Source: Actinopolyspora erythraea (lineage in GTDB: Bacteria; Actinomycetota; Actinomycetes; Mycobacteriales; Pseudonocardiaceae). Taken from it: a stretch of 64,000 nt of DNA. The stretch is from contig NZ_CP022752.1 in NCBI RefSeq assembly GCF_002263515.1, forward strand, positions 682,001-746,000, written 5' to 3'. This document shows, piece by piece, positions 1 to 8,318 of the stretch. A model generated the notes under the pieces. It saw nothing but the letters and a program-made list of their open reading frames with translations. It searched no databases and was not told the origin of the DNA. A program made the position numbers and the translations under genes. The stretch's first letter is position 1. Every line of letters begins with the position of its first letter.

Positions 1-956
1 CCCCAGTCGATCATCCAGCCCAGCCAGGTCACCATCGGGCCGTCCAGGCCGAGCCCGACCGTCCCCGCGAGGTGCGAACGGACGTAGGCCCTGCGCGAGC
101 GCAGGTCCACCACCCACTCGCCGTGCTCCAGCCGCCGCGCGAGCTCCGCCGGGCTCGCCTCGGCCGGGCGGCGCAGGTCCAGCGGTTCGGGACCGGTGAT
201 GTTGCGCACCCCCATGTGCGCGTAGTACGCGGGGTAGACGTCCAGCCCGGACAGGACGCTTTCGACGAAGTCCCCCTCGGACAGCGTCAGCGCGGGGTTG
301 AACTCCTTCTGCTCCGCGATGGTGCTGGCGTCCCCGGAGGCCTGGGTGGCCGAGCAGAAGCTGCCGAAGCCGTGCGTGGGCCATATCCGCGCCCCGTCCG
401 GCAGCACGTCGGCCAGCTTCCGGGCCGAGGCGTGCTGGTGCCGGGCGAGCCGCTCGCTGTGCTCCTCGCCGAGCAGGTCGGTGCGGCCGGTGGTGCCGAA
501 TAGCAGCGAACCGCCGGTGAACGCGCCGAAGGTGCCGGAGTCGTTCTCCAGCAGGTAGGACAGGTGGTGGAAGGTGTGCCCCGGTGTGGCCAGCGCCCGC
601 ACCCGCAGGTTCTTCGAGACGGTCACGACCTCGCCGTCGTGCAGCGGGCGGTGGTCGAACGGTGCCTCGTCCGCCGCCGCCAGCCCGTACTCGGCCCCGG
701 TGAGCCGGGCGAGCTCCAGCCCGCCCGAGACGTAGTCGTTGTGGACGTGCGTCTCCAGCACGAGCCCGATCCGCACGTCGAGGCGGCCCCCCAGCGCGAT
801 GATCCGGTCCACGTCGCGCTGGGGGTCGATCACCACCGCCGTCTCACCGTCGGTCGCCAGGTAGCTGCGGTCGCCCAGTGAGGAGGTGGCGATCACCTCC
901 ACGTGCGGTGTCTCCGAGACCTCCCGCCCCTCGGGGCTTGTCATGGTTCGCGTCAT
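1..956 (-). CDS. MBL-fold hydrolase with rhodanese domain, persulfide dioxygenase-like (C-terminus cut by window edge)
   Basis: The N-terminal metallo-beta-lactamase domain has the metal motif THVHNDYVSGG (about residues 69-79), giving H70, H72 and D74, with Tyr where ETHE1 has the next His. Later metal-site regions read TPGHTFHH and WPTHGFGSFC. From about residue 255 a rhodanese-like domain starts and runs off the window. Family knowledge: such MBL-rhodanese proteins (ETHE1, CstB, BigR-operon enzymes) oxidise glutathione or low-molecular-weight persulfides in the cytosol. The ATG at 956 overlaps the rhodanese stop as ATGA and follows AAGGAGG at 966-972; a second in-frame ATG lies at 944. It is the last gene of the CstR-rhodanese-MBL operon, which supports a sulfide/persulfide detoxification role. 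Confidence 0.85.
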   Translation of the reverse strand, partial: MTRTMTSPEGREVSETPHVEVIATSSLGDRSYLATDGETAVVIDPQRDVDRIIALGGRLDVRIGLVLETHVHNDYVSGGLELARLTGAEYGLAAADEAPFDHRPLHDGEVVTVSKNLRVRALATPGHTFHHLSYLLENDSGTFGAFTGGSLLFGTTGRTDLLGEEHSERLARHQHASARKLADVLPDGARIWPTHGFGSFCSATQASGDASTIAEQKEFNPALTLSEGDFVESVLSGLDVYPAYYAHMGVRNITGPEPLDLRRPAEASPAELARRLEHGEWVVDLRSRRAYVRSHLAGTVGLGLDGPMVTWLGWMIDW

Positions 957-1273
957 CGCTGTGCACCTCCTTCGGTGTTCCGGCCGGATTCGACCCACGC
1001 CGCCGTTCCACCCGATACCGAGACCGCGTCGACACCCGCTTCGCGCAGGGCCTGGGCGGCCCGCAGGCTGCGGCCCCCCGACTGGCAGACCACCCGTACG
1101 CCGTCCGGGAACTCGCCGGGTGCCCGCAGCACCTGTTCCAGCGGGATGTTGCGCGCTCCGGGGACGTGTCCCCGCGCGTACTCCTCAGGGGATCGCACGT
1201 CGAGGACTTCCGCACCCGCGTCGCGCGCGGCGGCCAGGTCCTCGACGGTCACTTCGATCGACTCTTCCGGCAT
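953..1273 (-). CDS. single-domain rhodanese (sulfurtransferase)
   Basis: A 106-residue single rhodanese domain. The substrate-loop cysteine sits in CQSGGRS, preceded by RVV, the usual active-site loop form; LDVRSPEEYARGHVPGA is the conserved N-terminal signature. It transfers sulfane sulfur as a cysteine persulfide. I chose the ATG at 1273 because AGGAG at 1279-1283 precedes it with 5-nt spacing; the GTG at 1279 would overlap that site. It is translationally coupled to the downstream MBL gene (ATGA), so it probably passes persulfide to or from that enzyme. A palindrome sits immediately upstream, implying control by the CstR-like repressor. Confidence 0.88.
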   Translation of the reverse strand: MPEESIEVTVEDLAAARDAGAEVLDVRSPEEYARGHVPGARNIPLEQVLRAPGEFPDGVRVVCQSGGRSLRAAQALREAGVDAVSVSGGTAAWVESGRNTEGGAQR

Positions 1274-1284
1274 GATCACTCCTA

Positions 1285-1300
1285 ATACCCCCGGGGGTAT
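1285..1300. promoter_or_regulatory. palindromic CsoR/CstR-type operator before rhodanese
   Basis: ATACCCCCGGGGGTAT is a perfect 16-bp palindrome just upstream of the rhodanese ribosome site. It shares the core TACCCCCGGGGGTA with the palindrome at 1743-1758. G/C-tract palindromes of this kind are the known operators of CsoR/CstR repressors. Confidence 0.75.
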
Positions 1301-1426
1301 GAGACATTCGTGCGGACACCCCTGGGGCGTGACGGCGGGGTATCGGGATTCGGCAGGGCGGTTCGCGCCGGTTCGGTCACCGCCGCGCGGGCGCGCCGAG
1401 CGGTGCTCGGGCCGGGTGTCCCGTGC

Positions 1427-1765
<339 letters not shown>

Positions 1766-1994
1766 TCAGGGAAGTGGGGAGTGACGCGGCGCACCCGGCG
1801 GGGAGCGGTCCGGCCCGTCGAACGCGTGGGTGGGTAGGTGAGCGTTTCGGACACCAGTTCGTGCCCCGGCGGCCGGGGTGCGGGCCGGTCCGGGGCACGG
1901 GGTGTCACGGCGTGTTCGTGGCGCCGTGGTCGGTGCGGTGATCGCGGTTGTTCGTCGAGTTCGGCGGTTCGTGACCGGGGAGAGGGTTGACCGT

Positions 1995-2966
1995 TCAGCC
2001 GCCGTACTCGCAGAGGCCGTTGCACACGTACGCCCAGAAAGTGCCGCAGCCCTTGTCGACGAAGGAGCAGTTCTGGGACTTGTACTGGCAGTAGTGCCTG
2101 TCGGGGCAGTACTCGCTCTTGTTGGTGCACTCGCAGGAGGGCTGTGCGGCTTCACTCGGACGGCGTTCCGCCGGTCCCAGTGCGGCGATCACACGTCCCG
2201 CCTCGTCCCTTCCGAAGGCGTCCCGCATCCTTCGGTCGACGTTCTCGATCGCACGTGTCGGGGCGTTCTCCGGGGTGAAATGTACCGAGTTGGCGGCGAC
2301 GGCCTCGGCTTCGTCCAAGGCCGCTCGCTGCTCAGTGGAAAGATCGGGGTTCTCGGTGCGGTATCGCCTGAGGTGGTCGCTCCAGAACCTCGCCTTTCGC
2401 TCGGGCGAGGATTTCGCGTAGATCGCGCGCCGGTAGGCCATCGGGTAGCCGACGAGTTCGTCGTACTGTGCGGGGAGGTTGTTCGCGTTGGCCTCGACCC
2501 AGCGTTGCGCGGCGGCACAGCGCTGCTCGGCCAGTGCGGGGTTCTTGCCGAACAGCACGATCCCGGTGGCCAGCGCCGCCCCGCCGCCGAGGCGCAGGAA
2601 GCCCGCCCTGCCCAGGGTGTTCGACTCGGTGGACTCCAGCGGGTGGCCGTTGGCCTGCCTGCGCAGCGCGCCGAGGGAGCGCAGCACCCGGAGGGTGGAG
2701 CGGGCGCCCAGCCTGCGCAGCAGCGGCGGTGTCATGGCTGGGCCGGTCCAGGCCCGCGCTTCGGTTCCCTCGATCCGCAGCAGGGTGGGCGCGTTCGGGG
2801 GCTGTTCGCCGAACTTCGCGGTGCGCCAGTACCGCACCCGCGGATTGTCCAACGGCAGCACTTCGAGCTTTCCGTCACACGCTTGTGCGATCGCGTCGGA
2901 AATCTCTTGACACGTGGCGCACGATCCGTCGAAAGCCAGTATCCAACGCTGTTCTTCGTCACTCAT
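1995..2966 (-). CDS. bacteriocin fulvocin C-related protein
   Basis: A 323-residue protein in three parts. Residues 1-110 form a DCC/thioredoxin-like domain with DGSCATC (CxxC at 16-19), expected to do thiol-disulfide chemistry. A hydrophobic stretch at about 135-165 (GGGAALATGIVLFG) could be a membrane or export segment. The last 46 residues hold eight cysteines (278, 280, 287, 293, 300, 307, 315, 319). From memory their order (CxC...YCP...C...CS...GCGT.W) matches the Myxococcus bacteriocin fulvocin C, which has four disulfides. The ATG at 2966 follows AGGGAG. No dedicated processing or export genes adjoin it. The family name is firm; whether the tail is released as an antimicrobial peptide is unknown. 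Confidence 0.8.
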   Translation of the reverse strand: MSDEEQRWILAFDGSCATCQEISDAIAQACDGKLEVLPLDNPRVRYWRTAKFGEQPPNAPTLLRIEGTEARAWTGPAMTPPLLRRLGARSTLRVLRSLGALRRQANGHPLESTESNTLGRAGFLRLGGGAALATGIVLFGKNPALAEQRCAAAQRWVEANANNLPAQYDELVGYPMAYRRAIYAKSSPERKARFWSDHLRRYRTENPDLSTEQRAALDEAEAVAANSVHFTPENAPTRAIENVDRRMRDAFGRDEAGRVIAALGPAERRPSEAAQPSCECTNKSEYCPDRHYCQYKSQNCSFVDKGCGTFWAYVCNGLCEYGG

Positions 2967-3520
2967 TTTCACGTCTCCCTGGGAGTGGTGTCCGACATTC
3001 GGGTGAGTGCGTTTTCCTTGCCGGTGGGGGAGGTTATTGGAGTCAGGGTGGACGCAGTAGGGAATCGCTCGGAAATCATTCAATGGTGGTAGAAAATAAT
3101 CCGTCGCGCGATAAGTGACGATTTCTCGGGAAATTTCCGGTGTCTTCGCTGTCACGTGCGGTGGTGTCGCAGGCTCCGGCCGTTGCCCCGGCTCAGCGAC
3201 GGGAAGCTCTCCCGCGAGGAGCTGATTTCGGTGGTGCGGCGTTCCGTGCCGATGCCGCGCGGGCCGTTGACGTCGGTGCCGCCCGACCAGCTGCCGAGGT
3301 TGCCCCGGCCGTGGCGCGACGTCTGGCCGCTGGGGGAGCTGGTGGCGCTGGAACCTCCCGTTTCCTAGGACGGGAAAGCCGCTCCCGCACGGGTCGGCGG
3401 TCGGTTGCTGTGGTTGGACGAGGACGTCGGGCTGGAGGAGGTGGAGCGGTGAGGGTCACGGTCGTGGGTCCGGTTCGATCGTCCGGTGTGGTTCCAGCGG
3501 GGATGTTTTTCCGGCGCTGC
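2967..3520. other. gene-poor gap upstream of the fulvocin-like gene
   Basis: No convincing gene. The sequence just upstream of 2966 is AT-richer and should hold the fulvocin-related promoter. A copy of the ATTTCTCGSGAAAT element lies at 3121-3134. A 70-codon open frame at 3156-3368 (GKLSREELISVVRRSVPMP...) could be a gene remnant but has no ribosome site. Confidence 0.4.
3121..3134 (+). repeat. ATTTCTCGCGAAAT-type dispersed element (copy 1)
   Basis: ATTTCTCGGGAAAT: inverted arms ATTTC/GAAAT around four bases. Related copies lie at 5227, 10244, 16794, 23135 and 23839, all between genes. Confidence 0.5.
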
Positions 3521-3524
3521 GTGG

Positions 3525-3596
3525 GTGTGAGAACGTGCGGCGGCGGTTGTGACATCGCAGGTCGCAGAGTGCTCTCCACGGGCGTGGAGGGGGACC
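3525..3596 (+). CRISPR. CRISPR relic: leader plus a single repeat (repeat family A)
   Basis: A lone 28-bp repeat at 3569-3596 (begins GTGCTCTCCACGGGCG, ends GGGGGACC) is preceded by about 45 bp nearly identical to the leader of the arrays at 4561, 9321 and 10368. No second repeat follows 61 bp downstream, so it is a reduced or nascent array. Confidence 0.75.
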
Positions 3597-3740
3597 GGCA
3601 CGGTTATCACGGCGTGATGGCCAAGCGTTGTGATCGCCACCGCCGGGAGAAAGTCCGCGACGTGGCGAGCTCGCGCGGTCGGGTGATTACCGGCTGGTCA
3701 GGGGTGCGGGGCGGGTGGTGGTGTTGGCATACTTCGCGCC

Positions 3741-4043
3741 ATGTTCCGGATGAACTCGGGCCCCCTGGCGGTCGAGCGTGACCTGGATGACATTCGGGAG
3801 GCGTTGCGGCTGTACGGCGAGCCGCACGAGCTGGTGCAGTTCGATCTGGAGCGGGAGTACGGGTTCACCGAGGAGCAGTTCACCGAGTGGTGGGCCACCG
3901 CTACCAGTGCCGCGAATCCGCCGACCGAGCACGATCGGGAGATGATGCGTCGCCTGTTCGAGGAAGGTGACCAGACGGGATTCTCGGAACGGATCGACGA
4001 CTTGAGCGATCCCACCACCCCTCCGATTTGGTTGAGGCATTGA
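3741..4043 (+). CDS. putative antitoxin partner of the RelE/ParE-like toxin
   Basis: A 100-residue acidic, soluble, helix-rich protein (VERDLDDIREALRLYGEPHEL...). I do not recognise the family. Its stop overlaps the start of the next gene (TGATG at 4041-4045), the usual coupling of antitoxin-toxin operons, and the partner looks like a RelE/ParE toxin. That is the reason for calling it an antitoxin. There is no clear ribosome site before ATG 3741; the message may be leaderless, or ATG 3750 may be used. Confidence 0.5.
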   Translation: MFRMNSGPLAVERDLDDIREALRLYGEPHELVQFDLEREYGFTEEQFTEWWATATSAANPPTEHDREMMRRLFEEGDQTGFSERIDDLSDPTTPPIWLRH

Positions 4044-4279
4044 TGGCCCGCTACGTGATTCGCTGGGGCGAACAAGCCGACCGGACTTACAATGATCTCC
4101 CGCCACGGCTTCAGAAGGCGGTGGATAAACGACTGGACGAACTGCGCGTCGAGCCACACACCGGTACCTACGACAAAGGTCGTGATCAGTGGAAGGCCGC
4201 GTTCGACGGCGGTATCGTCATGTACACAGTGGGGGAGCGGATGTTGTTGATCGACGTGCTGCGCATCACCGCTCTCTGA
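4043..4279 (+). CDS. RelE/ParE superfamily toxin-like protein
   Basis: A 78-residue basic protein with the RelE/ParE pattern: N-terminal strand RYVIRWGEQADRTYNDLP, a helix LQKAVDKRLDELRVEP, then DQWKAAFDGGIVMYTVGER and a final strand LLIDVLRI. Members cleave ribosome-bound mRNA or poison gyrase; which of these applies cannot be told here. The start is the ATG at 4043 overlapping the upstream stop; an in-frame TTG at 4028 inside the upstream gene is less likely. The two-gene overlap with an acidic partner fits a type II toxin-antitoxin system. Confidence 0.65.
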   Translation: MARYVIRWGEQADRTYNDLPPRLQKAVDKRLDELRVEPHTGTYDKGRDQWKAAFDGGIVMYTVGERMLLIDVLRITAL

Positions 4280-4509
4280 TCTTCTGCCGCTGTTCGAAAA
4301 CTCCAGCACGGTGATCGCGGGAATCGGGAATGCGGCATCCGGGAAGGTCGAGGTGCTTCCCGAAGCTCCGGTCCGCTCGTTTCCGGTGAGCTTGTGATGG
4401 AGGCTGGTCTGGTCGATAGCTGGGGTGACTCGGTGTGTGGCAGGTTCGTGGGTACTGGTGTAGTCCGCTCGTTGAGCCGTGAATCGTGCGTGGGGGTTTC
4501 CGTTGTGTC

Positions 4510-4710
4510 GGCGGTGTGAGAACGTGCGGCGGCGGTTGTGACGTCGCAGGTCGCAGAGGGGTGCTCTCCACGGGTGTGGAGGTGGACCGAAACGCTTCCG
4601 CTCGTGTATCTCGCCGGGGGAGTGCTCTCCACGCGTGTGGAGGTGGACCGCCGTTGATGGTCGGAGGGAATCCGGGAGCGGGGTGCTCTCCACGCGTGTG
4701 GAGGTGGACT
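4510..4710 (+). CRISPR. orphan type I-E-like CRISPR mini-array (3 repeats, family A) with leader
   Basis: Repeats of 28 bp start at 4561, 4622 and 4683, an exact 61-bp period giving 33-bp spacers. They begin GTGCTCTCCACG and end GTGGAGGTGGACC with a short internal palindrome, the form of type I-E repeats; the last repeat ends in T instead of C. The 45-50 bp before the first repeat are the shared leader. No cas gene is in the window. Confidence 0.88.
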
Positions 4711-4738
4711 GTGAACCGGTTCGGGAAGCTTTTTCGTC

Positions 4739-5065
4739 TCATGCGGGGTGGTGAACTATCACCGTCATGACGGCGAGTTCGATCGTGTGAACGCCGATGA
4801 GGAGCAGGCCGACGAGAATCGGCCAGTTCGGCCGCCATCCGGCGAGGCGCACTCCGGCGACTCCCGTCCACCACAGCAGGCAGGACAGCGCGCCGAAGAA
4901 CGCGTGGAGTTCGATGTCTGAGCCACTGTGGTGAAAGAGCTTCGTGAGGAATGACAGGCTCAAGATCGTGGTGATCCATCCGCTGTAGGCGAAGGCGGCT
5001 ACGGCGAGGGCGGTTCCGGCGCATTCGCGCAGCAGGATCGTGGTGACCGGGGAGATTCTGGACAT
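4739..5065 (-). CDS. small integral membrane protein, unknown function
   Basis: A 108-residue very hydrophobic protein with about three to four membrane segments: LAVAAFAYSGWITTILSLSFL, ELHAFFGALSCLLWWTGVAGV and NWPILVGLLLIGVHTIELAVMTVIV. The overall form resembles small actinobacterial membrane proteins of unknown role. ATG 5065 was chosen because the frame upstream is low-complexity Pro/Arg/His sequence typical of non-coding high-GC DNA. AGGA lies about 9 nt upstream. It ends 29 bp from the CRISPR array at 4710. Confidence 0.6.
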   Translation of the reverse strand: MSRISPVTTILLRECAGTALAVAAFAYSGWITTILSLSFLTKLFHHSGSDIELHAFFGALSCLLWWTGVAGVRLAGWRPNWPILVGLLLIGVHTIELAVMTVIVHHPA

Positions 5066-5226
5066 GACGATGCGTCCTGCTCGGTTCGATGGTGCGGTGT
5101 TTGCCCCCGGCCGGGGCGGTGGAGAACCGGTACCGCCCCGGCCGGGGTGGGGTGTCGCGCCGGGGTGGGGAGGGGAGGATTTCCGGCGCGGCACCGGCTT
5201 GGGGTGGTTCTGTTTTCGTGGTGCCG

Positions 5227-5240
5227 ATTTCGCGAGAAAT
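5227..5240 (-). repeat. ATTTCTCGCGAAAT dispersed element (copy 2, reverse orientation)
   Basis: ATTTCGCGAGAAAT, an exact reverse complement of the commonest copy. Confidence 0.55.
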
Positions 5241-5348
5241 GGACGGCGGGGTGGTGGGTGGCCCCGCACGCCGTTGTGCGGGGCCGCGACGAACGCACGC
5301 CGGAGGGGCGGGTGCTCTCGTGGCACGCGTTCGGGTTTTGTGCGCTGG

Positions 5349-5876
5349 TCAGGCGGCCAGTGGTGTGTGTCGGGGGCCGTCGTGAGGTGACCGGGTGCTG
5401 GTAGAGGTGGTGCCGCTGAGCTTGTCGGGATCGTGGGTGGGCCGGTCTTGTCCGATGTCGCCGTGTGTGCTCCACAGTGGAAGTGTTCGCGGCAGGTGGG
5501 GCGGAAGATGCCCGATGGTGTGCAGGCAGGCGTCGCAGACCGATCGGTCGTCCTCGTCATGTTCGGGTGGTGCGGGGCTGGCTCGGCCTCGGTAGGGGCC
5601 GTGTCGGGCCAGGTGTCCGCACAGTGCCCGCAGTTCGGAGTGTCGGAGTGCGGTGTTGGCGGGGCAGGCGTGCCATTGGGCTTCGTGCCTGCTGGTGAAC
5701 CAGGCGTGACGCTCGGGCTTGTTCAGCGTGTCGGTGGCCGGGTCGGCCGTGCCAGTAGGAGGATCAGCGGTACCGGCAGCAGGACTGTCGCTTCCACTTA
5801 GGACACTGCTTCTCCGCGAGAGGCGGTTTCCGCTGAGCAGGTGGCGCAGCACGAGCAGCAGCACGGTGAGGGTCAT
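5349..5876 (-). CDS. hypothetical membrane-anchored protein with Cys/His cluster
   Basis: A 175-residue protein. A short N-terminal hydrophobic segment (TLTVLLLVLRHLL) is followed by a Pro/Ala/Thr-rich linker. A Cys/His-rich part then reads HACPANTALRHSELRALCGHLARHG and SVCDACLHTIG, suggesting metal binding. Its ATG overlaps the stop of the upstream gene (ATGA at 5873-5876), so it is the third gene of the minus-strand operon beginning at 6659. I do not recognise the family. The operon diverges from the XRE regulator at 7235, which may control it. Confidence 0.55.
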   Translation of the reverse strand: MTLTVLLLVLRHLLSGNRLSRRSSVLSGSDSPAAGTADPPTGTADPATDTLNKPERHAWFTSRHEAQWHACPANTALRHSELRALCGHLARHGPYRGRASPAPPEHDEDDRSVCDACLHTIGHLPPHLPRTLPLWSTHGDIGQDRPTHDPDKLSGTTSTSTRSPHDGPRHTPLAA

Positions 5877-6394
5877 GATGGCCACGTCTCCCGTTCCAGC
5901 AGTGCCGAGTCGAGTTCGTCGCGCAGGTGTCGGGCTTGCTCGGCGGTCAGCAGCGTCACCGCGGCCGGGGTGGGCGCCAGCAGTGCGATGCCGGAGGCGG
6001 TGGGCTTCAGCCGCAGCACGGTGGGGCCGTGACGTTGTTGGTGGCAGGTGATGTCGCGCCAGCGCGAGGGAGGGATGGTGGTGGGGCTGTCGGTGTCGAG
6101 GTGGGCGAGTTCCAGCAGCCAGGGTTCGTAGGTGTTGGTGGGGCTGGGTGGGTGGTGGTCGCTGGCGGCGAGCAGGTGTTGGGTGCACACGCGGCAGTAG
6201 TGGTGCCACCCGGCCAGGATTCGGTCCGGCGGGTGTGGGGGTAGTTCGATGGCCTGGCCGCAGAAACAGGCCACGAAGCCTCGGCCCGCACGGGCGGAGT
6301 CGGTGTGTTTGTAGGGAGCGGTGGCGTGGATCTCGCCCGAGCCGGTGCCGGTGACGAACCGGGGAGGCGGAACAGGGTGTTCACTGGTGGGCAT
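5873..6394 (-). CDS. hypothetical protein with Cys motif and EQARxLRDxLD tail
   Basis: A 173-residue protein. It contains ACFCGQAIELPPHPPDRILAGW and HYCRVCTQ, two cysteine pairs that could bind zinc, and an aromatic middle. The C-terminal part (VLRLKPTAS...TLLTAEQARHLRDELDSAL) matches the end of the 74-residue protein at 25098 (SLRVWRSQW...TVEQARVLRDVLDAAV). That protein also sits divergent to an XRE/DUF397 pair. ATG 6394 lies inside the end of the upstream gene, and the stop overlaps the next start. No known function. Confidence 0.6.
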   Translation of the reverse strand: MPTSEHPVPPPRFVTGTGSGEIHATAPYKHTDSARAGRGFVACFCGQAIELPPHPPDRILAGWHHYCRVCTQHLLAASDHHPPSPTNTYEPWLLELAHLDTDSPTTIPPSRWRDITCHQQRHGPTVLRLKPTASGIALLAPTPAAVTLLTAEQARHLRDELDSALLERETWPS

Positions 6395-6659
6395 GGCGCA
6401 CCACCCGTCCCCGGAAGCTGGAGACCGCGATCGTGTAGCAGCACGGGGCGCACAACTCGGGATCAGCCTCCGGGGCACCGATATCGAGCATCTCGCCGAG
6501 TCCGAGCCGCATGCGGCACAGACTCAACACCCACGAGGCCGTGTACTCGCTCGGATGATGCTCGATGGCGTGCAGCCGGGGCGGTTGGCCGTAGTGGTGA
6601 TCGGCCTCGGTGGCGGCCAGCACCAGAAACACCGGGCTACGCGGAAACAGCGGCCGCAC
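6381..6659 (-). CDS. hypothetical protein, first gene of small operon
   Basis: A 92-residue protein (HAIEHHPSEYTASWVLSLCRMRLGLGEMLD...PELCAPCCYTIAV) with one CxxCC cluster. The GTG start at 6659 has GGGGGTGAGCTGAG upstream. Its end overlaps the next gene by 14 bp, so the three genes 6659-5349 form one operon. The function is not recognised; the cysteine cluster suggests metal binding. Confidence 0.5.
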   Translation of the reverse strand: MRPLFPRSPVFLVLAATEADHHYGQPPRLHAIEHHPSEYTASWVLSLCRMRLGLGEMLDIGAPEADPELCAPCCYTIAVSSFRGRVVRHAHQ

Positions 6660-7155
6660 CTCAGCTCACCCCCAGCCGGGAGAGGTGGTGGCCCCGCGAG
6701 ATGGGACGCGTCCTGACACGCGTCGTAGTAAGCGCTAGCATGAACAACGCTCCCTTTCACACACGGTTGGTGGAGCCCCCGCGTCCATGTGCTTGCCGGC
6801 TGGGACGCGGGAGAAGAGCTGCTCGTTCGGTGGCGGTGACCATCGAACGAGCAGCTCACAACACGGCGAACGCGCTGCTCGCCTCACACAGCGCAGTGCG
6901 AGTGCGTGCCGGACAGTGCGTAGTGCACATCCCCCTTGGCCGCACTCGGATTTCGCAATCGTCTCCGGACAGTTGTTTCCCTGTCCCAAACGAAGAGTTG
7001 GCGATCGTCGGCTTGTCGCAGGGACTTCTCACCGGGTAGCTGCCGCAGAGCCACCCTGCGCTTCTCTCTTCGAGAGTATTGTTCAACAGCCCTCTCATTG
7101 CCTCCTCCTCGGCATCAGTAATGCTTTTGTGTTGCTGATCGATTATGAAGAACTA
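6660..7155. other. divergent intergenic region, no gene seen
   Basis: About 500 bp between the minus operon at 6659 and the XRE gene at 7235. The AT content rises towards the XRE gene, as expected for promoters. Open frames here have no ribosome sites or recognisable protein features. Confidence 0.4.
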
Positions 7156-7179
7156 TAACGGTTACTGGTAACGGTTACC
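7156..7179. promoter_or_regulatory. direct and inverted TAACGGTTAC repeats, likely XRE operator
   Basis: TAACGGTTAC occurs at 7156-7165 and 7169-7178 (13-bp period). The second is embedded in the near-palindrome GGTAACGGTTACC (7167-7179). It lies 56 bp upstream of the XRE start, so an autoregulatory operator or the promoter of the pair is likely. Confidence 0.55.
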
Positions 7180-7234
7180 AGTCGCCCTTTTGGGTGATCG
7201 CGCTTCGGCCTCCGAAGGGGAGAGGATGCGCGTC

Positions 7235-8086
7235 ATGAAGGAGAGTCCGACCGCACGCCGACGAGCTCTTGGTCAAGCACTGCGTGAACTCCGCATCGCC
7301 GCTGGAAAGGACACCGCTGAGGCGGCAGCGATAATCGAGTGCTCCGAAAGCAAGATCCGCAAAATCGAGTACGGAGACGTACCCACCAAGGTTGCCGAGC
7401 GCAACGCGCTCGTAGAGGCGTACGGAGCCTCCGATGAGGACAGATCCGAGGTTCAGGAACTAGCCAAAGGAGCAAACCAACGCGGTTGGTGGCAGAGCTA
7501 CAGGGGTGCTGTACCTCGCTGGTTCCGCCGCTACGTCGGTCTGGAGTCAGCAGCGGCAGAGATTCGCACCTACGAGACGGAGTTGATTCCGGGCCTGCTC
7601 CAGACTGCGGACTACGCACACGCTTTGATCAACAGCAGCAATCCAGAGATGCCAGCCGAGGAAGTGGCAAACAGGCTCAAGGTTCGTACCGAACGCCAGG
7701 AACGCCTGCTCAGCGACGGAGCACGCCTGGTAGCCGTGATCAGCGAAGCCGCCATCCGGAGAACCGTCGGCGGGCGAAGTGTCATGACTGATCAACTCAA
7801 CCTGTTGTTGGACGTTCAGCAGCAAGCTCAAATCGAGGTGCAGATCATTCCTTACTCGGCCGGTGCCCACCCCGGAACTGGTTTTCCTTTCGTGTTGCTT
7901 CGCTTTCCCGACGACGTAGCCCCTTCGTTGGCTTACACGGAGAGCTTGACCTCGGCCGCTTACCACGATCGTCAGCCTGACGTAGAGACATATACGATGG
8001 TCTTCGACCGGCTACGGGCCACGGCGTCGAGTCCCACGGAGAGTTCGGAGCTGATCCGCAGAGCGGCCCGAGACCTACAGACATAG
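7235..8086 (+). CDS. XRE-family HTH regulator with DUF5753
   Basis: A 283-residue regulator. The N-terminal helix-turn-helix reads ALGQALRELRIAAGKDTAEAAAIIECSESKIRKIEYG (about 10-46). The DUF5753 domain follows (ETELIPGLLQTADYA, VISEAAIRRTVGG, IQIIPYSAGAHPG-like). Known relatives pair with DUF397 proteins (the WhiJ/AbaA-like systems of Streptomyces) and tune development or secondary metabolism; the small partner usually modulates DNA binding. ATG 7235 is chosen over ATG 7226 because AGGGGAGAGG ends just before 7226. The DUF397 gene follows 19 bp downstream. Confidence 0.88.
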   Translation: MKESPTARRRALGQALRELRIAAGKDTAEAAAIIECSESKIRKIEYGDVPTKVAERNALVEAYGASDEDRSEVQELAKGANQRGWWQSYRGAVPRWFRRYVGLESAAAEIRTYETELIPGLLQTADYAHALINSSNPEMPAEEVANRLKVRTERQERLLSDGARLVAVISEAAIRRTVGGRSVMTDQLNLLLDVQQQAQIEVQIIPYSAGAHPGTGFPFVLLRFPDDVAPSLAYTESLTSAAYHDRQPDVETYTMVFDRLRATASSPTESSELIRRAARDLQT

Positions 8087-8105
8087 CAAGACGAGAGGGT
8101 GCGGC

Positions 8106-8306
8106 ATGAGCGAGCTTCACGGCGCTGTATGGCGCAAGTCCAGCCGCAGCGGAGGAAATGGGGGCAACTGCGTTGAGGTCGGTTACGCCTCCGAGATCGT
8201 GGGAATCCGGGACACCAAGGACCGTCGTGGCGGGACCCTCGCCGTGGAATACACCACCTGGACCGCGTTCCTCCGGACCGTCAAGCAGGGCCGCCTCGAC
8301 AGCTGA
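8106..8306 (+). CDS. DUF397 protein, partner of the XRE regulator
   Basis: A 66-residue DUF397 protein with the hallmark WRKSSRSGG...NCVEVGYA...GIRDTKDR...FLRTVKQGRLDS. It is predicted to act with the XRE protein just upstream. A hairpin terminator follows directly. Confidence 0.88.
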   Translation: MSELHGAVWRKSSRSGGNGGNCVEVGYASEIVGIRDTKDRRGGTLAVEYTTWTAFLRTVKQGRLDS

Positions 8307-8318
8307 CCCCACCTCGTG

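Noticed and set aside
3156..3368. 70-residue open frame GKLSREELISVVRR...
   Set aside because: Protein-like in places but without a ribosome site, family or operon context; at best a remnant.
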